A DNA stretch of 64,000 nt from Agrobacterium vitis. GTDB taxonomy: Bacteria > Pseudomonadota > Alphaproteobacteria > Rhizobiales > Rhizobiaceae. The translations under genes and the position numbers were made by a program. The stretch spans positions 3,268,501 through 3,332,500 of the forward strand of contig NZ_AP023272.1 of the NCBI RefSeq assembly GCF_013426735.1. The letters are read 5' to 3'. The notes beneath the pieces were generated by a model, which saw nothing but the letters and a program-made list of their open reading frames with translations, was not told the DNA's origin and made no database searches. Positions 17,727-27,439 of the stretch are shown piece after piece; the first letter of the stretch is position 1; each line of letters opens with the position of its first letter.

Positions 17727-17906
17727 CCCCCCTCTGGCTTGCCAGCCATCTCCCCCTCAAGGGGGGAGATCGGGTGAGGATGGGTCTCACTCCCTCATTT
17801 CGGCGGGCTTGCGAAGATCCGGGCGGACAATACCTGGAAACGACGGCAGCGTCTCTTGCCGATCTCCCCCCGTGAGGGGGAGATGTCCGGCAGGACAGAG
17901 GGGGGC
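17727..17906. repeat. Inverted-repeat element, copy 1
   Basis: Left arm 17727-17772 and right arm 17861-17906 are homologous in inverted orientation: CCCCCTCTGGCTTGCCAGCC and its diverged partner GGCAGGACAGAGGGGGG. Each arm also has its own small hairpin, CATCTCCCCCTCA with GGGGGGAGAT. About 90 bases lie between. The same two arms recur at 28896-28942 and 29066-29110. This resembles the small palindromic units that are abundant between genes in Rhizobiaceae; no transposase is present. Confidence 0.8.
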
Positions 17907-18001
17907 AGGCCCCACGCTCATCATGCCAAAACCCTGACACCGGCCACAAAAAAACGGGCGCATGGCTTTCGCCACCGCCCGTCTTGATCGGATGCGCAGT
18001 G

Positions 18002-18685
18002 TCAGAGAAGGCTGTCGATGAGCGCCGACATGGATTCAACCGACATATCTCCAGAATAGCTTTTGCCGTTGATCAGGAAGGTCGGGGTTGCGTTGACGCC
18101 GAATTGCTTGGCGCCGCGGTCCCGCTCTGCGGTTACATCACCGGCAAGCTTGGTGTTCGTCAAGCAAGCCTGGAAGCTTTCCTGTGTGAAACCGGCCATT
18201 TTCGACATTTGCAGCATGGCGCCACGCACATCGCCATTGTCAGGCGCTGCCCAGGAGCGCTGCTGCTTCAGGAACATGGTGATGAAAGGATAATATTGAT
18301 CCTTCGGGGCGCAACGCGCCAGCATGAAGGCGGCGGTGGCGGCGGGGTCGAAGGGGAATTCGCGGAACACGAAATAGACCTTGCCGGTATCGATGTATTT
18401 TTCCTTGATAGTATCGAAGGTCGTGGCGTGGAAATGGGCGCAATGCGGGCAGGTCATCGAGAAATATTCAACGATCTTGACTGGTGCGTCGGGCTTGCCA
18501 AGCGCCATATCCGGCAAGGCACCGGGCTTCATCACCTCTGCCATATCGACATCATGGTCGGGCTTGGGCATTTCGGCGGCGGCAAAGGCCGGGCTCACCA
18601 TACCGGAGACGGCGAGGCCTGTGGCCGCCGTGGCGATACCGGCCAGGAGATGGCGCTTGGTCAGGGTCAGTTCTGAATTCGACAT
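18002..18685 (-). CDS. DsbA-family periplasmic thiol:disulfide oxidoreductase
   Basis: 227 residues. The N-terminus TKRHLLAGIATAATGLAVSG is a signal sequence. The thioredoxin-fold domain has active-site CPHC (Cys79-Cys82, in YFSMTCPHCAHFH) and the cis-Pro loop VNATPTFLINGK. An inserted helical region lies between, as in DsbA/BdbD-like proteins that oxidise cysteines of exported proteins. ATG at 18685 is the only sensible start. It precedes smc on the same strand, an arrangement common in rhizobia, but the repeat block between them argues against tight co-transcription. Confidence 0.92.
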   Translation of the reverse strand: MSNSELTLTKRHLLAGIATAATGLAVSGMVSPAFAAAEMPKPDHDVDMAEVMKPGALPDMALGKPDAPVKIVEYFSMTCPHCAHFHATTFDTIKEKYIDTGKVYFVFREFPFDPAATAAFMLARCAPKDQYYPFITMFLKQQRSWAAPDNGDVRGAMLQMSKMAGFTQESFQACLTNTKLAGDVTAERDRGAKQFGVNATPTFLINGKSYSGDMSVESMSALIDSLL

Positions 18686-18883
18686 TATTTCACCCGCATA
18701 GAGTAACGATCGTGCTGTAAACCTGCGCCCGGTTATACCTGTCTCTCACAACCTGACAATACATCATCTGGCAAGACATCGCTCGCAAGACTGAGTTGTC
18801 GCGAGACAGGCACACCGCCGCCCCACAGCACGGTTCAGACTGTATGTGAGGGTTTTGGCCTGCCAATTCAAATTACAAAGCTG

Positions 18884-19453
18884 TCATTTCGGCTTTTTTT
18901 GCGACAATACCGCCCGGCCCAGCCGCTCGACTGCCTTTTTGAGCTTGTCGCTTTCAATCCCCTCAGTCATTTCCGAGAGCTTTTTCGCCTGCACCGCGTC
19001 CAGACGGCCCGGCCCGCGCCGGTGCTTGGCGGTATTCGACACCGGTTTTTGCACGATGCGAATCTGCCCGATGGCCGGATAACCAAAAAATCCGTTGATG
19101 CGGGCAATCAACTCGCCCTGCGCATGGTTGAGAAACAGCGCCCGCGCGCCTTCGCAGGCAATGGTCAGCACGCCCGCCTTATACCCGCCGGATTGACCGG
19201 CAGGCGCACTCGACTTCGGGCCGGATTTCTGGCCCGAATCCTGTCCGGCATAGTCGCGCCTCGGCCAGACGATCTTTTCAGGCCGTGTGCAATCGGCAAA
19301 ATCGGCCCCGGCAATCTCGTCCCAGGACGACAGCAGCGCCGTCGAAATCCCGGCACGCCGCGCAATCACCGGGTCGATGATACCGTTGGCCAATTCGGAA
19401 ATCTGGGCAGCGCCGCGTTTTTTGAAGGCCATGGCTGGATGGTGCCTCGTCAT
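18884..19453 (-). CDS. DUF721 (DciA-like) protein
   Basis: 189 residues from ATG 19453. The N-terminal half (ISELANGIIDPVIARRAGISTALLSSWDEIAGADFADCTRPEKI) and the GVLTIACEGARALFLNHAQGELIARINGFFG segment are the DUF721 domain found in DciA, which loads the replicative helicase in many bacteria. The C-terminus is basic and helical. A start at 19432 (MAFKKRG) is equally plausible. The frame stays open much further upstream, but that part is antisense to mutY. The gene is divergent from mutY with 51 bases between them, the normal rhizobial arrangement. The DciA role is family knowledge, not shown for this copy. Confidence 0.82.
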   Translation of the reverse strand: MTRHHPAMAFKKRGAAQISELANGIIDPVIARRAGISTALLSSWDEIAGADFADCTRPEKIVWPRRDYAGQDSGQKSGPKSSAPAGQSGGYKAGVLTIACEGARALFLNHAQGELIARINGFFGYPAIGQIRIVQKPVSNTAKHRRGPGRLDAVQAKKLSEMTEGIESDKLKKAVERLGRAVLSQKKPK

Positions 19454-19504
19454 TGCAATCCGGAACGCTTGATATGCGCCGTGATTCGTCACCATATATA
19501 TAGT

Positions 19505-20656
19505 ATGAGCATGAAAACCCGAAAACCTGCCGAACATACCCCTCACGAAGACGGGCCTCACCAAGAGGGACCAAGCGCTGACGAGCTTCTCGCCTGGTAT
19601 GACCGCCATCACCGTGACCTGCCCTGGCGGATTTCGCCGCCAATGGCGGCGCGCGGTATCAGGCCCGACCCCTATCACATCTGGCTTTCGGAAGTGATGC
19701 TGCAACAAACGACGGTGCAGGCGGTCAAACCCTATTTCCTGAAATTTTTGGCCCGCTGGCCGAAAGTCACCGATCTGGCTGCCGCCCCCACCGAGGACGT
19801 GATGGCGGCCTGGGCGGGCCTTGGCTATTATGCCCGCGCCCGCAACCTGAAGAAATGCGCTGAGGCCGTCGCCGATCTGCATGGCGGTGTCTTTCCCGAC
19901 ACCCAGGAAGGCCTGCAATCCCTGCCCGGCATTGGCGATTATACCTCTGCCGCCATTGCCGCCATTGCGTTTAACCGACAGGCGGCGGTGATGGACGGCA
20001 ATGTCGAGCGGGTGATTTCGAGGCTATACGCGATCTCCGATCCGCTGCCCGGGGCCAAACCGGCGATCAAAGCACAGGTCGCAGCGCTGACGCCCACTGA
20101 GCGGCCCGGCGATTTCGCGCAAGCGATGATGGATCTGGGCGCGACGATCTGCACGCCAAAACGGCCAGCCTGTTCGCTCTGTCCGTTCAACACCCACTGT
20201 CTGGCGCTGAAAGCCTATGATCCCGAGCATTTTCCGGTCAAGGCGGCGAAAAAGGCCAAGCCGATACGGCTTGGTGCCGCCTTCATCGCTCTTGATGACC
20301 GCAACCGCATCCTGCTGCGCAAGCGCGCCGACAAGGGGCTTCTGGGTGGCATGACGGAAGTGCCGACCACCGAATGGACGGCCCGCGTCGATGGCGACGA
20401 TAGTGAGGCCAGCGCGCCGATGGACGCCAATTGGCGGTCCTGCGGGGTCGTCACTCATGTGTTTACCCATTTCGAGCTACGGCTGACGATCTTCCGGGCC
20501 GATGCGGTCAAGGGACGGCCCGACGATTACCATTGGGCCGATCACGGATGGTGGGAGCCGCTCATCAATCTTGAAGCCCAGGCCTTGCCGACGGTGATGA
20601 AAAAGGCGATCACCCAGGCTATACCCGAGGCCTTCGCAGCCAGAAAAATGGAATAG
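19505..20656 (+). CDS. mutY: A/G-specific adenine DNA glycosylase MutY
   Basis: 383 residues. It removes adenine mispaired with 8-oxoguanine. Helix-hairpin-helix LPGIGDYTSAAIAAIAF is followed by MDGNVERV (catalytic Asp region). The minor-groove-reading motif is EVMLQQTTVQAV. The [4Fe-4S] cysteines are in CTPKRPACSLCPFNTHC. The C-terminal NUDIX-like domain for 8-oxoG recognition begins at about 255 (IRLGAAFIAL). ATG at 19505 is used, with another in-frame ATG two codons on; earlier frame is antisense to DUF721. The HAD gene begins 3 bases after the stop, so the two are probably co-transcribed. Confidence 0.96.
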   Translation: MSMKTRKPAEHTPHEDGPHQEGPSADELLAWYDRHHRDLPWRISPPMAARGIRPDPYHIWLSEVMLQQTTVQAVKPYFLKFLARWPKVTDLAAAPTEDVMAAWAGLGYYARARNLKKCAEAVADLHGGVFPDTQEGLQSLPGIGDYTSAAIAAIAFNRQAAVMDGNVERVISRLYAISDPLPGAKPAIKAQVAALTPTERPGDFAQAMMDLGATICTPKRPACSLCPFNTHCLALKAYDPEHFPVKAAKKAKPIRLGAAFIALDDRNRILLRKRADKGLLGGMTEVPTTEWTARVDGDDSEASAPMDANWRSCGVVTHVFTHFELRLTIFRADAVKGRPDDYHWADHGWWEPLINLEAQALPTVMKKAITQAIPEAFAARKME

Positions 20657-20659
20657 AGC

Positions 20660-21268
20660 ATGGCAGAGATCCGGCATATCGTTTTCGACATCGGCAAGGT
20701 ACTGATCCATTACGACCCCAACCTGCCCTTCAGCCGGATCATTCCTGATGCCAAGGAGCGGCAATGGTTTTTCGACAATGTCTGCACCCATGACTGGAAC
20801 ATCGAACAGGACCGGGGCCGTACATGGGCCGACGCCGAAGCCCTGCTGATTGCCCAATATCCCGACCGCGAAACGCATATCCGTGCCTTTCGCCAGCATT
20901 GGCGCGAAATGGTGCCGCATGCCTATGACGGCACGGTCGAGATCTTCAATGGCCTGATTGATGAGGGCCGCGATGTGACCATGCTGACCAATTTCGCCGC
21001 CGACACATTCACTGAAGCCCGCGAGATGTTTCCCTTCCTCAACCGCCCGCGTGGCGTCACAGTGTCGGGCGAAGTCGGCTTGATCAAGCCGGATGTGGCG
21101 ATTTATCACCGCCATGCCACGGACTTTGGTCTCGATCCCGCCCATTCGATTTTCATTGATGACAGCCTGCCCAATGTGGTCGGTGCCAAGGCTGCTGGTT
21201 GGCAGGCGGTGCATTTTGTCAGCCCGGAAAAGCTCAAGGCGGATCTCACTAACGTCGGTGTGCTTTGA
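20660..21268 (+). CDS. HAD-IA hydrolase, YihX-like
   Basis: 202 residues. Motif I is HIVFDIGKVLIHYD: the nucleophile Asp is present but position +2 is Gly, not Asp, as in the YihX/epoxide-hydrolase-like branch. Motif II is VTMLTNFA, Lys is in GLIKPDVAIY, and motif IV is IFIDDSLPNVVGAK. The probable reaction is hydrolysis of a small phosphorylated metabolite. The gene starts 3 bases after mutY, and its stop overlaps the next start (TGATG), so the three genes form an operon. Confidence 0.88.
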   Translation: MAEIRHIVFDIGKVLIHYDPNLPFSRIIPDAKERQWFFDNVCTHDWNIEQDRGRTWADAEALLIAQYPDRETHIRAFRQHWREMVPHAYDGTVEIFNGLIDEGRDVTMLTNFAADTFTEAREMFPFLNRPRGVTVSGEVGLIKPDVAIYHRHATDFGLDPAHSIFIDDSLPNVVGAKAAGWQAVHFVSPEKLKADLTNVGVL

Positions 21269-21543
21269 TGGCCAAAGTGTTTCTCGACGGCTATATCGAC
21301 GTCACAGAGGATCGGCTGGAAGCCGTGAAGGCGGCCCTGCCTGAACATATCGCCCTGACGCGGGCAGAACCGGGATGCCTATCTTTCAACGTCGAAGCCT
21401 GCCCGACTGTCGCCGGGCGTTTTCTTGTTTCGGAAGTCTTTGTTGATAAGGCCTCTTTCGACGCGCATCAGCAGCGCACGAAGGCATCGAACTGGTTCAC
21501 GGTGACGCAGGGTATTACCAGGAATTATACGATTAGGGCTTGA
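21268..21543 (+). CDS. ABM-domain (antibiotic biosynthesis monooxygenase-like) protein
   Basis: 91 residues with a single dimeric alpha/beta-barrel domain: LDGYIDVTEDRLEAVKAALP, then HIALTRAEPGCLSFNVE and FLVSEVFVDKASFDAHQQRTK, the usual ABM pattern seen in YgiN-like quinol monooxygenases. ATG at 21268 overlaps the HAD stop by one base. No metal site is expected in this family. Its substrate is unknown; it may act on quinones or reactive small molecules. Confidence 0.85.
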   Translation: MAKVFLDGYIDVTEDRLEAVKAALPEHIALTRAEPGCLSFNVEACPTVAGRFLVSEVFVDKASFDAHQQRTKASNWFTVTQGITRNYTIRA

Positions 21544-21576
21544 TAGCCCTCACCAACCTATTCCTTCAAAACCTTG

Positions 21577-23277
21577 TCATGGGAATGGCCTTGCCGGGAC
21601 ATCGATATGATCCGGCTCCAGCCCGGCCTTGGCGCGCTCAACCATCATCCGGTAGGCGTCTTCGAGATGGCGGGTAAAGCGGTCGGTGTCAAACAGCGGC
21701 GTGGTGTGCCGGTTGGCGGCGATCCTGTCGCGCAATTCTTGAAGACGATTTCTGTTGTGCGCAAGGTCTTGCGCCTGGGCAATGTAATCATCAACGGTCT
21801 CAGCCACCAGTTCCGGTACGCCAAGCGCGGTCAGCAGGCTTTCAGAAACGCGGGAGGCGAAATTCTGGCCCTTCAGCGCCAGAACGGGCACTCCGGCCCA
21901 AAGGCAATCGGATGTGGTCGTATGGCCGCAACAGGGAAAACTGTCGAGAATAAGATCTGCTGCGGACAGCCTGGCGAGGTGATACGGGTAGGCAAGTGGC
22001 GGCGTGAAGATCAATCGTTCCGCTGACAGGCCATGACGCGCGAACAGTGTCCGGAGATTATGCTTGGCAATGTCGTTTCTGCACAGGATCCACAGGATGC
22101 TGTCCGGCAGATCCGCCATGATCCTCAGCCATGCCTCGACAGTTTGCGGGCTGAGTTTCTTGATGCTGTTGAAGGATGCCAGAACGAACCTGTCCTGCGG
22201 CAAGCCCAAAGCTGCTCGCGGCACTGCTGGCGGCAAGGGCCGGTTGATATTGTCATTGGGTTGATAGGTTTCCGGCAAACGGCAAAATTTTTCCTGGTAA
22301 AACGGCTTGCTGGAATTAGGCGTCACAATCGGATCGCCGATGATATAGTCGCAGTCTATGCCGATGCCGCTGCCCGGAAAACCAAGCCAGGCCACCTGTA
22401 TCGGCGCAAGGCCGGAATTGACCAGACCTATTCTGGCATCCTTGGTATGGCCTTTCAGATCAACAAGAATGTCCAGGTCGTCATTCTGGATCATCGTGCT
22501 GGCGGCCACATCAGACAGGTCGCCGATTTGCTTGATCATGCCCATGCGGGCGCGCGATCCATTATCGCTTTCGACCAATGCCTTGTTTGAATAGCAATAG
22601 AGGATAATCTCGAAACGGCTTCGGTCATGGCGCTCAAGCACGCCCTGCAACAGGATCATCGTCGCATGAGAACTGAAAAAATCGTTGGAAAGATAGCCAA
22701 TCCTGATCTTGTCACCAAAGACATGTGGTTTTTGCCGGCGCATTGCGCGGATCTGCGGCGATATGTCTGGCCGGCCCTCGCCCAGGATGCGGGCTTGAAT
22801 GCTCTCATCGCTGCACCAGTGGAGAATGTTGAACGGCAGCTCGCAGGACATGGCAAATTCATCACCCGCCAGGATTGCCGCCAATGCCGCGTCATTGGCG
22901 ACTTTCAGCTCATCCAAACGGAGAAAATCGAACAGATGATGCCGGCGAAAAATAGCGGCAGCATGGTCTCTCGGCTCAACCTGCAATATGCGTTCGGCTG
23001 AGGCAAAGGCTTTTTCAGTATGCCCGGCCTTTTTATAGAGTTCGAATGCAACTTTGTTCAGCCTTATGCCATCAGTGGCAACGAGGTCCGCTGCAAGAGT
23101 ATAATGATCCGCCGCCGTCTCCAAATGCCCAAGCCGATAATGGCATTGGGCAGCCATGATGATCATTCGCGGATCTTGCCTGGCAGGTGGCAAGAGTGCG
23201 GCAAATTCATCAAGCGCCTGTTGAAACAGACCCTTAGTATAGGATGAGGTGACTTTCTTGGTAGCATCCAAGGTCAT
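21577..23277 (-). CDS. SPINDLY-type TPR / O-GlcNAc-transferase-like protein, copy 1
   Basis: 566 residues. N-terminal TPR-like helices (about 1-130, YHYRLGHLETAADHYTLAAD style) precede a GT41 transferase region from about 190. It includes KIRIGYLSNDFFSSHATM, DILVDLKGHTKDARIGL, PIQVAWLGFPGSGIGIDCDYIIGD, FVLASFNSIKKLSPQTVEAW, and SFPCCGHTTTSDCLWAGVPVLALKG. These are the donor-binding and catalytic features of OGT/SPINDLY enzymes, which transfer GlcNAc or fucose in eukaryotes and various sugars in bacteria. A close relative is at 23991. The acceptor is unknown; exported or surface proteins are possible. ATG at 23277 is the first in frame and gives a normal TPR start. Confidence 0.88.
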   Translation of the reverse strand: MTLDATKKVTSSYTKGLFQQALDEFAALLPPARQDPRMIIMAAQCHYRLGHLETAADHYTLAADLVATDGIRLNKVAFELYKKAGHTEKAFASAERILQVEPRDHAAAIFRRHHLFDFLRLDELKVANDAALAAILAGDEFAMSCELPFNILHWCSDESIQARILGEGRPDISPQIRAMRRQKPHVFGDKIRIGYLSNDFFSSHATMILLQGVLERHDRSRFEIILYCYSNKALVESDNGSRARMGMIKQIGDLSDVAASTMIQNDDLDILVDLKGHTKDARIGLVNSGLAPIQVAWLGFPGSGIGIDCDYIIGDPIVTPNSSKPFYQEKFCRLPETYQPNDNINRPLPPAVPRAALGLPQDRFVLASFNSIKKLSPQTVEAWLRIMADLPDSILWILCRNDIAKHNLRTLFARHGLSAERLIFTPPLAYPYHLARLSAADLILDSFPCCGHTTTSDCLWAGVPVLALKGQNFASRVSESLLTALGVPELVAETVDDYIAQAQDLAHNRNRLQELRDRIAANRHTTPLFDTDRFTRHLEDAYRMMVERAKAGLEPDHIDVPARPFP

Positions 23278-23302
23278 GGCTTTCTGACAACGCGGCCGCC
23301 GA

Positions 23303-23908
23303 TCAATACATGTTCTTCATTGTTCGCTCGGGCAGTTCCTTGTCATAGGCTTCGCCGTCAAAGCCGTTGACGATGTTTTTCAGCATCTGGCCGGGTGATG
23401 GCAGGGTAGAGCGCTCGACATGGCGGGAGACGTCCCAGAGATTTGAGCGAAGAATGGACTTGGCGCAGTGGAAATAGACGGTGTCGATCGCCAGGAGGAT
23501 CACGCTTTTCGGCAGTTTTCCATCAACGGCGAAGCGGGTGAGTAGGTCCGGGTCGGCGCTGACCGTGGCACGGCCATTGACCCTCAGCGTTTCGCCGACG
23601 CCGGGGATGAGAAACAGCACAGATGTCCGACCGTCTTCGATGATGTTCTTCAGGTTATCGATGCGATTGTTGCCAGGGCGGTCGGGGATGGCGAGCGTCT
23701 TACGGTCAAGAATTGCCACGAAGCCAGGCGCATCGCCCTTGGGCGAGCAATCGGTGCCATCAGCGCCGACTGTAGCGAGCAGGATGAAAGGCGAAGCGCT
23801 AACGAAGGCGGCGTAATCATCGTTCAGATAATCGATTTCCTTGGCAAGTGACGTCTCCTTCACCGTGCCATAGAGGGCTCCCAGCTGTTGCAGCGTGGTA
23901 ATGGTCAT
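23303..23908 (-). CDS. PPOX-class FMN flavoprotein (pyridoxamine-phosphate-oxidase-like, MSMEG_1061 type)
   Basis: 201 residues. The split beta barrel typical of PPOX proteins is recognised from FILLATVGADGTDCSPKGDAPGFV, LAIPDRPGNNRIDNLKNI and GVGETLRVNGRATVSADPDLL. The C-terminus is HCAKSILRSNLWD. Members bind FMN and are thought to reduce or protect small molecules; the substrate is unknown. ATG at 23908 has GGAGG six bases upstream, better spacing than the ATG at 23911. It lies between the two SPINDLY-like genes on the same strand (25-base and 82-base gaps). Confidence 0.88.
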   Translation of the reverse strand: MTITTLQQLGALYGTVKETSLAKEIDYLNDDYAAFVSASPFILLATVGADGTDCSPKGDAPGFVAILDRKTLAIPDRPGNNRIDNLKNIIEDGRTSVLFLIPGVGETLRVNGRATVSADPDLLTRFAVDGKLPKSVILLAIDTVYFHCAKSILRSNLWDVSRHVERSTLPSPGQMLKNIVNGFDGEAYDKELPERTMKNMY

Positions 23909-23990
23909 CATCCGCCTCCCGCGTTATCGCGTCTTATACCATGCCAGATTGCGCGCCATAATCATCGTTTACCGTGATGATTCACCCGGA

Positions 23991-25847
23991 TCAACCCTTG
24001 GCGGCATCCGCGCAGATCGCCACCAATACCGCCTCGAAATCGCGGGTGAAGCGGGGGGTATCAAACAGCGGCGCGGTATCGCGGGCTTGAAGAAGGTTCT
24101 GGCGCAGGTGAGATTGGCGGACCTCATCCTGCGCCAGTTCGACCGCCAGGCGGCCGAATTCGGTAAGATCGTTGGCGACAAGTTCGTTCAAGCCAACGGC
24201 ACTCAAAAGACTTTCGCTGACGCGGCCGGCAAAATTCGTGCCTTTCCAGGTCAGAACCGGCACCCCAGCCCAAAGGGCATCCGCCGTTGTCGTATGGCCG
24301 TTACAAGGCCCCGTATCAAGGGCGATATCAGCATAAGGCAACCGGCGCAAATGCTCCGAGAGCGGTTTTTTCGGCGCAAAGATCAATCTCTCCGGCGCCA
24401 CGCCAAGCCGGACGGCTGCGGCGCGAAGATTGTCTCGCGTCGTTGGTAGCATATCAATCAGCCAAAGCACCGACCCATCAACCGATTTCAGGATTTCCAT
24501 CCAGGTTTTGAACACCTGATATCGAATTTTCACCGCTTGATTGAAGGAGCAGAACACCACACCCTGTTCCGGCAAGCCGTGAAGGCTGCGCGGGCCTTCG
24601 CGCATCACCTTTTCACGGCTATTGTCATTGCATTGGTAGCTATTGGGCAGCCGAAAGATTCTCTCGGCGTAAAACGGGTCCGACGATGGCGGGGCGACAA
24701 TGGAATCGGCAATGGCATAATCAATGCCAACCCCGACGACACTGCCTGGAAAGCCGAGATAGGCCACCTGCACAGGGGCCGGGCGGCGGCAGAAAATCCC
24801 CAGCCGGTTCTCGAAAGTAAATCCCTTGAGGTCGATCAGGATGTCGAGATCAAGCTGCCGTATGGCGGCAGCGGCCTGATCGTCATCCAAGTCAAGAATG
24901 TCGACATAGTGATCGATGGCCTCAAGGAAACGTTGGCGCAGCATGCCCTTGCGGTTCTTGGCTGCGGTATGGCAAATGCCGAAAATCTCAAAACGGTCGC
25001 GATCATGGTTTTCGATCACGCCGGTCAAAAGCGAGAGCGTCGCATGCTGGTATAAATCCGCCGAGACATAGCCAACCCTCAGCCTTTGTCCGGGCCGCAC
25101 CGTATAAGGCCGCCGCGGCGCAACCGTGGCTCGATGCTTCTCCCCTGTCCGGATCGCACTCAGGACATGATAGGCCTCATCGCCAGACCATTGCAGCGCC
25201 CGGAAGACACTTTCGCGGATGTCCAGCACCGCGCCATCCGCAGCATAGGCAGCCTCAAGCTCTCTCTGCAGCCGCGTGGCCAGATCGAAATCGCAGAGGT
25301 TCATGGCGCACCAGAACAATTCCGTCAGCGCCAGCCGTTCCGTCGGGCGGGCCTCATAGGCGGCCTTCAGCACGTTAAAGGCTTTCTCTGCCTGATCAGC
25401 CCCCAGCAGTACCATGCCTGCATTCAACCAATTGTCGAAATCGCGGCCAATCGTTACCAGCTTAAGGGCATAGGGCAGCGCCTCCGGATAGCGGCCCGCT
25501 TCGCGGTAAAGGCTGCAAATCGAATGATTGGCATCGACATCGTCAGGCATATAGCGGTGCAGCACCAGCAAGGCACGCAGAGCCAGATCGTCGTGACCGG
25601 ATTCAAGATAATGAGAGCAGGCGCGAAAAGCGACATCACGTTTGCGCGTGGGTGTAAGCGCAATCACACGCTCAAAAAGTCCGGCGGCCTCAAGCCGGTT
25701 GCCGAGACGCTCATGCACGGTGGCGGCGAGAATATGCGCCTCGGCATTGCTTCGTTCGGCTTGCAACAGGCGCGAAACGGTGGTCAGGGCCGCCTCATAG
25801 GCGCCCTCCCCGTATTGCTCCAGTGCCTGCCTGTATAAAGCCGCCAA
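23991..25847 (-). CDS. SPINDLY-type TPR / O-GlcNAc-transferase-like protein, copy 2
   Basis: 618 residues. About 200 residues of TPR-like helices lead into a GT41-like region: RLRVGYVSADLYQHATLSLL, DILIDLKGFTFENRLGIF, PVQVAYLGFPGSVVGVGIDYA, VVFCSFNQAVKIRYQVFKTW, DTGPCNGHTTTADALWAGVP. It is clearly related to the copy at 21577 but with a longer TPR half and diverged throughout, so the duplication is old. There is no ATG near the beginning of the frame; TTG at 25847 with GGGGGACGGG upstream is the best start. Acceptors are unknown. Confidence 0.85.
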   Translation of the reverse strand: MAALYRQALEQYGEGAYEAALTTVSRLLQAERSNAEAHILAATVHERLGNRLEAAGLFERVIALTPTRKRDVAFRACSHYLESGHDDLALRALLVLHRYMPDDVDANHSICSLYREAGRYPEALPYALKLVTIGRDFDNWLNAGMVLLGADQAEKAFNVLKAAYEARPTERLALTELFWCAMNLCDFDLATRLQRELEAAYAADGAVLDIRESVFRALQWSGDEAYHVLSAIRTGEKHRATVAPRRPYTVRPGQRLRVGYVSADLYQHATLSLLTGVIENHDRDRFEIFGICHTAAKNRKGMLRQRFLEAIDHYVDILDLDDDQAAAAIRQLDLDILIDLKGFTFENRLGIFCRRPAPVQVAYLGFPGSVVGVGIDYAIADSIVAPPSSDPFYAERIFRLPNSYQCNDNSREKVMREGPRSLHGLPEQGVVFCSFNQAVKIRYQVFKTWMEILKSVDGSVLWLIDMLPTTRDNLRAAAVRLGVAPERLIFAPKKPLSEHLRRLPYADIALDTGPCNGHTTTADALWAGVPVLTWKGTNFAGRVSESLLSAVGLNELVANDLTEFGRLAVELAQDEVRQSHLRQNLLQARDTAPLFDTPRFTRDFEAVLVAICADAAKG

Positions 25848-26183
25848 AACCCGTCCCCCAGTTGTTGAAGATAGGAAATAAAGCGGCAGACTTGTCCGAA
25901 CCTGTTTAGTGCTTCGAGAATAACCGCTAAGTGCTTATAACTAGATATCTAATTTATATTAGCTGCACATCTGCAACTTGAAGATACGACAACCTAGACC
26001 TATCATAAAAATTACAACCTGCGTACTTGAGGCAAGGCCAAAATGCCCGGCGCGGAAACCGGGCCGGGCATTGTCACTTTCATCGGGACTGAATACAAAA
26101 ACCGACGAAGATAGTCAGCATCGGCGCCGATGATTAAGAAATTGTAACGGCGGCAGACAATGCGCCGACCCGACACGATAAAC
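25848..26183. other. Intergenic region between ccrM and a SPINDLY-like gene
   Basis: 336 bases with no gene. The left two thirds are AT-rich (about 25900-26030) and probably contain the promoter of the SPINDLY-like gene. The right third holds the ccrM 3' region with the hairpin at 26042-26072. I see no small ORF with a ribosome site. Confidence 0.5.
26042..26072 (-). terminator. Hairpin terminator downstream of ccrM
   Basis: A perfect 10-bp stem (AATGCCCGGC with GCCGGGCATT) encloses an 11-base loop about 110 bases after the ccrM stop. Read on the minus strand the stem ends in a short run of T. The short T-run makes it only a moderate intrinsic terminator. Confidence 0.55.
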
Positions 26184-27362
<1,179 letters not shown>

Positions 27363-27365
27363 CTA

Positions 27366-27386
27366 TGGTTACCGAACTTGGTTACC
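27366..27386. promoter_or_regulatory. Tandem TGGTTACC motif upstream of ccrM
   Basis: Two direct copies of TGGTTACC (27366-27373 and 27379-27386), 13 bases apart, lie 49-69 bases ahead of the ccrM start. Read on the ccrM strand they are GGTAACCA, and the copy nearer the gene, GGTAACCAT, is close to the CtrA half-site TTAACCAT. CtrA controls ccrM in Caulobacter, so a CtrA site is plausible; the spacing does not match the full TTAA-N7-TTAA consensus. Confidence 0.4.
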
Positions 27387-27439
27387 AAATGCTGAACGGT
27401 GAGCTTAAATTTTCATGCAATTTCAGGCAGCCAGCCGGA

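Noticed and set aside
18899..19504. Long 5' extension of the mutY frame
   Set aside because: The region is antisense to the DUF721 gene; MutY homology begins at the ATG at 19505.
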